Origin: an uncultured Pelagibacteraceae bacterium | GTDB taxonomy: Bacteria > Pseudomonadota > Alphaproteobacteria > Pelagibacterales > Pelagibacteraceae | Direction: 5' to 3' | Length of the DNA: 64,000 bases | Assembly: GCA_902588975.1 (NCBI GenBank) | Contig: CACIRJ010000004.1 | Location: forward strand, 17,659 to 81,658 | Shown here: positions 60,866 through 64,000 of the stretch, piece by piece | Layout of the letters: each line of letters starts with the position of its first letter | Position numbering within the stretch: the first letter of the stretch is position 1 | Program-made: the position numbers and the translations under genes | Notes under the pieces: model-generated | What the model was told of the DNA's origin: nothing | Seen by the model: the letters and a program-made list of their open reading frames with translations, nothing else | Databases searched by the model: none

Positions 60866-61291
60866 ATGAAAAAAAATAATCTCAAAGTTATAAAAATAGA
60901 TAAAAATAAAAGCCTATTTAATTATGAAAAGAAAGTCTTAATTAAAGAATTAGTTTTAGATTTAAAACTTGGTTATTTTGATTTTGAAAAAGAAAAGCCT
61001 CAAAAAGTAAAATTTAATTTAGAAGTAAATTATCAAGATAAACAGCCATCGAATGATAAAGATATTAAATCGATAGTGAATTATGCTAAAATAGTAAAAT
61101 TAATTAAAAAACTAGTAAAAAACAAACATTACAATTTTCTTGAAACATTGGCAGAAGATGTTTTTGACGAGCTATTCAAAGATAAAAGAATAGATAAAAT
61201 TACTCTTCAAATCGAAAAATTAGAAATAATGAAGGATTGTAGCTCAGTTGGGATCCAAATTTCTAAAAAAAGAAGCCATGATCAGCTCTGA
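60866..61291 (+). CDS. folB: Dihydroneopterin aldolase family protein
   Basis: 141 residues, FolB-like tunnelling fold: [67 protein letters not shown] (the VNY...ETLAE block binds pterin) and [22 protein letters not shown]. It cleaves dihydroneopterin to hydroxymethyldihydropterin in folate synthesis; the family also includes epimerases. The catalytic Lys is plausible in the LEIMKDC stretch. Adjacent to the pteridine-reductase-like SDR with only the hydrolase gene between. Confidence 0.85.
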   Translation: MKKNNLKVIKIDKNKSLFNYEKKVLIKELVLDLKLGYFDFEKEKPQKVKFNLEVNYQDKQPSNDKDIKSIVNYAKIVKLIKKLVKNKHYNFLETLAEDVFDELFKDKRIDKITLQIEKLEIMKDCSSVGIQISKKRSHDQL

Positions 61292-63113
61292 TATAGGTAA
61301 AGAAGTAATTAAAAAAGAATTGCCCTTGGTTCCTAAGCTGCCAGGTGTTTATAGGATGCTAAATTCAAAAGGAGAAATTCTTTATGTGGGTAAAGCAAAA
61401 AACCTTCCAAATAGACTTAAAAGTTATGTTTCAGAGAAAAATCATATCATTAGGACTGAGAGAATGCTCTCTCAAACAAAAAGGCTCGAAATTACTACTA
61501 CCTCAAATGAAAGTGAGGCTTTACTTTTAGAGGCAAATTTAATTAAAAAGTTTAAACCAAAATTTAATATTTTACTAAGAGATGACAAATCCTTTCCTTT
61601 TATTTTTATAGGCGACAAAGATAAATGGCCACAAATTAAAAGGCACAGAGGAAAAAAAGGCAAAGAAGGATTTTATTTTGGACCATTTGCATCAGCTGGA
61701 TCTGCAAATTGGACTATAAAAATGATTCAAAAAATATTTCATCTCAGAATTTGTGATGATACTGTTTTCAAAAATAGAGAAAGACCCTGCATTCTTTATC
61801 AAATTAAAAGGTGCTCAGGACCTTGCGTTGGGTACGTAACTGAGAGTGATTATAAACAAACTGTTGATGATGCAATTGAGTTTGTTTCAGGTAAATCAAG
61901 AAAAATTCAGAAAAGCTTATCTAATCAAATGGAAAAGGCTAGTGAAGATTTAGACTTTGAAAAAGCAGCAATATTAAGAGATCGAATTAAATCATTAAAT
62001 ATTATCCAATCTTCTCAAAGAATTAATGAGGCGAATTTAGTCGAAGCAGATGTTATCGCGGGATATAAAGAGTCTGGAAAAACTTGTATTCAAGTTTTTT
62101 TTTATAGGTCAAAACAAAATTGGGGTAATCAAGCTTTTTTTCCAAAGCATGATCCAGAAGAAAATCTAAGTGATATTATTAATTCTTTTGTCTCTCAATT
62201 TTATGAAAATAAAAGTGTGCCTTCTTCAATAATTTTATCGATTGAAATTAAAGAAAAGGAATTAATTGAAAAAACACTTACACAAAAAGAAGGTAAACAA
62301 ATCACAATTACTGTTGCAAAAAAAGGGACAAAACTAAAAGTTATTAATCAAGCAATAAATAATGCAAAAGATAGTTTGAATAGAAAACTTTACGAGAGTC
62401 AGAATAATAGAGATCTCTTTGATGCAGTATCAAAAAAATTCAATCTTGAAACTAATATTAATTTAGTCGAGGTTTACGATAATAGCCATATTCAAGGCAC
62501 AAATAGTGTGGGCGCTTTAATTACTTATGGCGATGAAGGGTTTGTTAAAAAAAGGTATAGAAAATTCAATATAAAAATTCAAAAAAATGCTCAAGATGAT
62601 TATGGAATGATGAAAGAAGTTCTTAACAGAAGATTTAAAAGAGCAGTTCAAGAGAAAGAAAATTATTTAACTTTTCCTGATTTAGTTTTAATTGATGGAG
62701 GGAAAGGTCAATATTCAGTTGCAAGAGAAGCGATGAATGAGCTTGGTCTACATGAAATTCCTATTGTTGCAATAGCAAAGGGTAAAATGAGAAATAGTGG
62801 AAATGAAACATTTTTTCATAATGGAAGAGAGTTCAAGTTTGAGAAAAATGATCCAACATTATTCTTTTTACAAAGACTAAGAGATGAATCCCATCGATTT
62901 GCTATAAGTGCTCATAGAGCAAAAAGAAAAAAGGGCATAAGCAAATCATTATTAGATCAAATTGATGGTATTGGATCTATCAGAAAAAGGGCATTATTAA
63001 ATCATTTTGGTTCAGCCAGAGCTGTGGAATCAGCTAGTTTAGATGAAATAAAATCAGTTGATGGAGTTGAGGAAAAAGTTGCAAAAAAAATATATAACTT
63101 CTTTCACGAATGA
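61278..63113 (+). CDS. uvrC: Excinuclease ABC subunit C
   Basis: 611 residues from the ATG at 61278, which lies 14 bases inside folB; a TTG 30 bases earlier is a weaker alternative. GIY-YIG nuclease ([30 protein letters not shown]), Cys-rich [18 protein letters not shown] domain ([16 protein letters not shown]), RNase H-like endonuclease ([29 protein letters not shown]) and HhH repeats ([21 protein letters not shown]). It makes both incisions around a lesion bound by UvrB. Confidence 0.97.
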   Translation: MISSDIGKEVIKKELPLVPKLPGVYRMLNSKGEILYVGKAKNLPNRLKSYVSEKNHIIRTERMLSQTKRLEITTTSNESEALLLEANLIKKFKPKFNILLRDDKSFPFIFIGDKDKWPQIKRHRGKKGKEGFYFGPFASAGSANWTIKMIQKIFHLRICDDTVFKNRERPCILYQIKRCSGPCVGYVTESDYKQTVDDAIEFVSGKSRKIQKSLSNQMEKASEDLDFEKAAILRDRIKSLNIIQSSQRINEANLVEADVIAGYKESGKTCIQVFFYRSKQNWGNQAFFPKHDPEENLSDIINSFVSQFYENKSVPSSIILSIEIKEKELIEKTLTQKEGKQITITVAKKGTKLKVINQAINNAKDSLNRKLYESQNNRDLFDAVSKKFNLETNINLVEVYDNSHIQGTNSVGALITYGDEGFVKKRYRKFNIKIQKNAQDDYGMMKEVLNRRFKRAVQEKENYLTFPDLVLIDGGKGQYSVAREAMNELGLHEIPIVAIAKGKMRNSGNETFFHNGREFKFEKNDPTLFFLQRLRDESHRFAISAHRAKRKKGISKSLLDQIDGIGSIRKRALLNHFGSARAVESASLDEIKSVDGVEEKVAKKIYNFFHE

Positions 63114-63694
63114 AATTTAAAATACCTAATTATTTAACAATTGGACGAATAATAATTGTTCCAATATTTGTTTTTACATTCTACCTTCCTGGATTTTACG
63201 GAGACGTTATACCATTTGCTCTTTTTTTAATTGCCTCATTTACAGATTTTTTAGATGGCCTTTTAGCGAGAATGTTTAAAGAAGAGTCTAAACTTGGTGA
63301 ACTTTTAGATCCTATTGCAGATAAAATTATTGTTGCAACTGCGTTAATTTTATTAGTAATGAACCAAACAATAAAAAATTACGAAGTTATTGCAGCTATT
63401 ATAATTCTAACAAGGGAAATACTAATTTCAGGACTAAGAGAATTTCTGGCGAAGGGAAAAATAAAACTTCCTGTATCTAATTTAGCAAAACTTAAAACAT
63501 TCTTGCAGATGTTTTCAATTGCAATACTTCTGACCGGGGAAACTGGAAATAAATTAATAAATTTTCAAGATTATAATGCTCAAACAATTGGCATCATTAT
63601 TTTATGGCTATCAGCGTTTTTAACACTTTATACTGGATATGATTATCTTAGAAAAGGAATAGACCATGCAATATCTGAAGATAATAAGGATTAG
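63110..63694 (+). CDS. pgsA: CDP-diacylglycerol--glycerol-3-phosphate 3-phosphatidyltransferase
   Basis: 194 residues, about five membrane helices. CDP-alcohol phosphotransferase signature at 45-71: [11 protein letters not shown] ... [11 protein letters not shown] (D-x2-DG-x2-AR-x8-G-x3-D-x3-D). It makes phosphatidylglycerol-phosphate, the first committed step to phosphatidylglycerol. Starts in an ATGA overlap with uvrC, the order uvrC-pgsA being common in proteobacteria. Its stop overlaps the stop of the convergent ilvE. Confidence 0.95.
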   Translation: MKFKIPNYLTIGRIIIVPIFVFTFYLPGFYGDVIPFALFLIASFTDFLDGLLARMFKEESKLGELLDPIADKIIVATALILLVMNQTIKNYEVIAAIIILTREILISGLREFLAKGKIKLPVSNLAKLKTFLQMFSIAILLTGETGNKLINFQDYNAQTIGIIILWLSAFLTLYTGYDYLRKGIDHAISEDNKD

Positions 63695-64000
63695 GCAGCT
63701 TTTTTTTGTCTAACTAACTGATCAAAACTTTTTGATAATCCTAATATAACATCACAAATTTTGTATTTATGATCTGCTATGCTTGCAACAGGTGTTATTT
63801 CAGCTGCAGTGCCAGTTAAGAAACATCCATCAAAATTACCTAGTTCATCTGGAGAAATTTTTCTTTCATGAACTTTAATATTTTTTGATTTAGCTAATTC
63901 AATTACGGCTTGTCTTGTAATACCATTTAAAAAAGAATCTGGTGTTGGTGTATGTAATTCATTATTCTTATCTTTAAAAAAAATGTTTGCACTTGTTCCT
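63691..64000 (-). CDS. ilvE: Branched-chain amino-acid aminotransferase, 3' part
   Basis: Open frame from the right edge ending at TAA 63693-63691, 102 residues visible. GTSANIFFKD, HTPTPDSFLNGITRQAVIELA and CFLTGTAAEITPVASI are the highly conserved C-terminal half of class IV branched-chain aminotransferases (PLP phosphate and substrate binding). It interconverts branched-chain amino acids and 2-oxo acids. The PLP lysine and N-terminus lie outside the window. Confidence 0.93.
   Translation of the reverse strand, partial: GTSANIFFKDKNNELHTPTPDSFLNGITRQAVIELAKSKNIKVHERKISPDELGNFDGCFLTGTAAEITPVASIADHKYKICDVILGLSKSFDQLVRQKKAA

Overview
The window is a very AT-rich, gene-dense chromosomal segment that reads as a free-living marine alphaproteobacterium of the SAR11 clade (Pelagibacterales). 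The reasons are: a blue-tuned proteorhodopsin next to a ferredoxin / ferredoxin-NADP reductase / glutathione-transferase operon; intergenic gaps of a few bases; many overlapping stop/start codons; lysine- and asparagine-rich proteins; and alphaproteobacterial versions of DksA, RpoD, RNase P RNA and the division cluster. I see no insertion sequence, prophage, CRISPR array or plasmid gene.

Layout. 1-2.9 kb: minus-strand surface-glycan genes (a secreted polysaccharide-lyase-like protein cut by the window edge, a GT2 glycosyltransferase, a 34-codon membrane ORF and a GT39-like membrane glycosyltransferase). 2.9-4.4 kb: DksA, a DUF2846-type lipoprotein and a small envelope protein. 4.5-7.5 kb: the light/redox block, with proteorhodopsin carrying its own terminator, followed by ferredoxin-FNR-GST. 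7.5-12.4 kb: propionyl/acetyl-CoA synthetase, an SMR transporter, dihydroorotase, YgfZ and a MazG-like pyrophosphohydrolase. 12.4-18.9 kb: fumarase, AsmA-like protein, UvrD and an Xaa-Pro aminopeptidase.

18.9-40.1 kb: one long minus-strand division and cell wall (dcw) operon. In transcription order it is mraZ, ftsZ, rsmH, ftsL, ftsI, a fused murE-murF, mraY, murD, ftsW, murG, murC, murB, ddl, ftsQ, ftsA, lpxC, bamD, ligA. Three points stand out: ftsZ sits second instead of after ftsA, murE and murF are one reading frame, and ddl carries an in-frame stop at codon 32. A promoter overlapped by three TGGG repeats at 10-bp spacing precedes mraZ and looks like the MraZ operator. The RNase P RNA gene lies directly upstream.

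40.6-48.2 kb: an AmpD-like amidase, the MlaA/MlaC lipid-transport pair, a CIA30-family protein and a small membrane protein. These are followed by a minus-strand information-processing block, yqeY-dnaG-rpoD, which runs into tRNA-Val(GAC) and a tRNA with anticodon CAU. 48.3-56.9 kb: carA-carB, a 2OG-Fe(II) oxygenase-like protein, an ELM1-like protein, thioredoxin reductase, a PsiE-like protein and an aspartate aminotransferase. 56.9-63.7 kb: a plus-strand run of uvrB, a pteridine-reductase-like SDR, a secreted alpha/beta-hydrolase-like protein, folB, uvrC and pgsA. The 3' end of ilvE closes the window.

I did not find a clear new multi-gene system. The most unusual signals are the tRNA-Val whose D- and T-loops both lack the conserved elbow nucleotides and which shares a base with the rpoD stop codon, the interrupted ddl, the rearranged dcw operon with a fused MurE-MurF and a FtsA with an eroded nucleotide site, and the symmetrical leader elements of proteorhodopsin.
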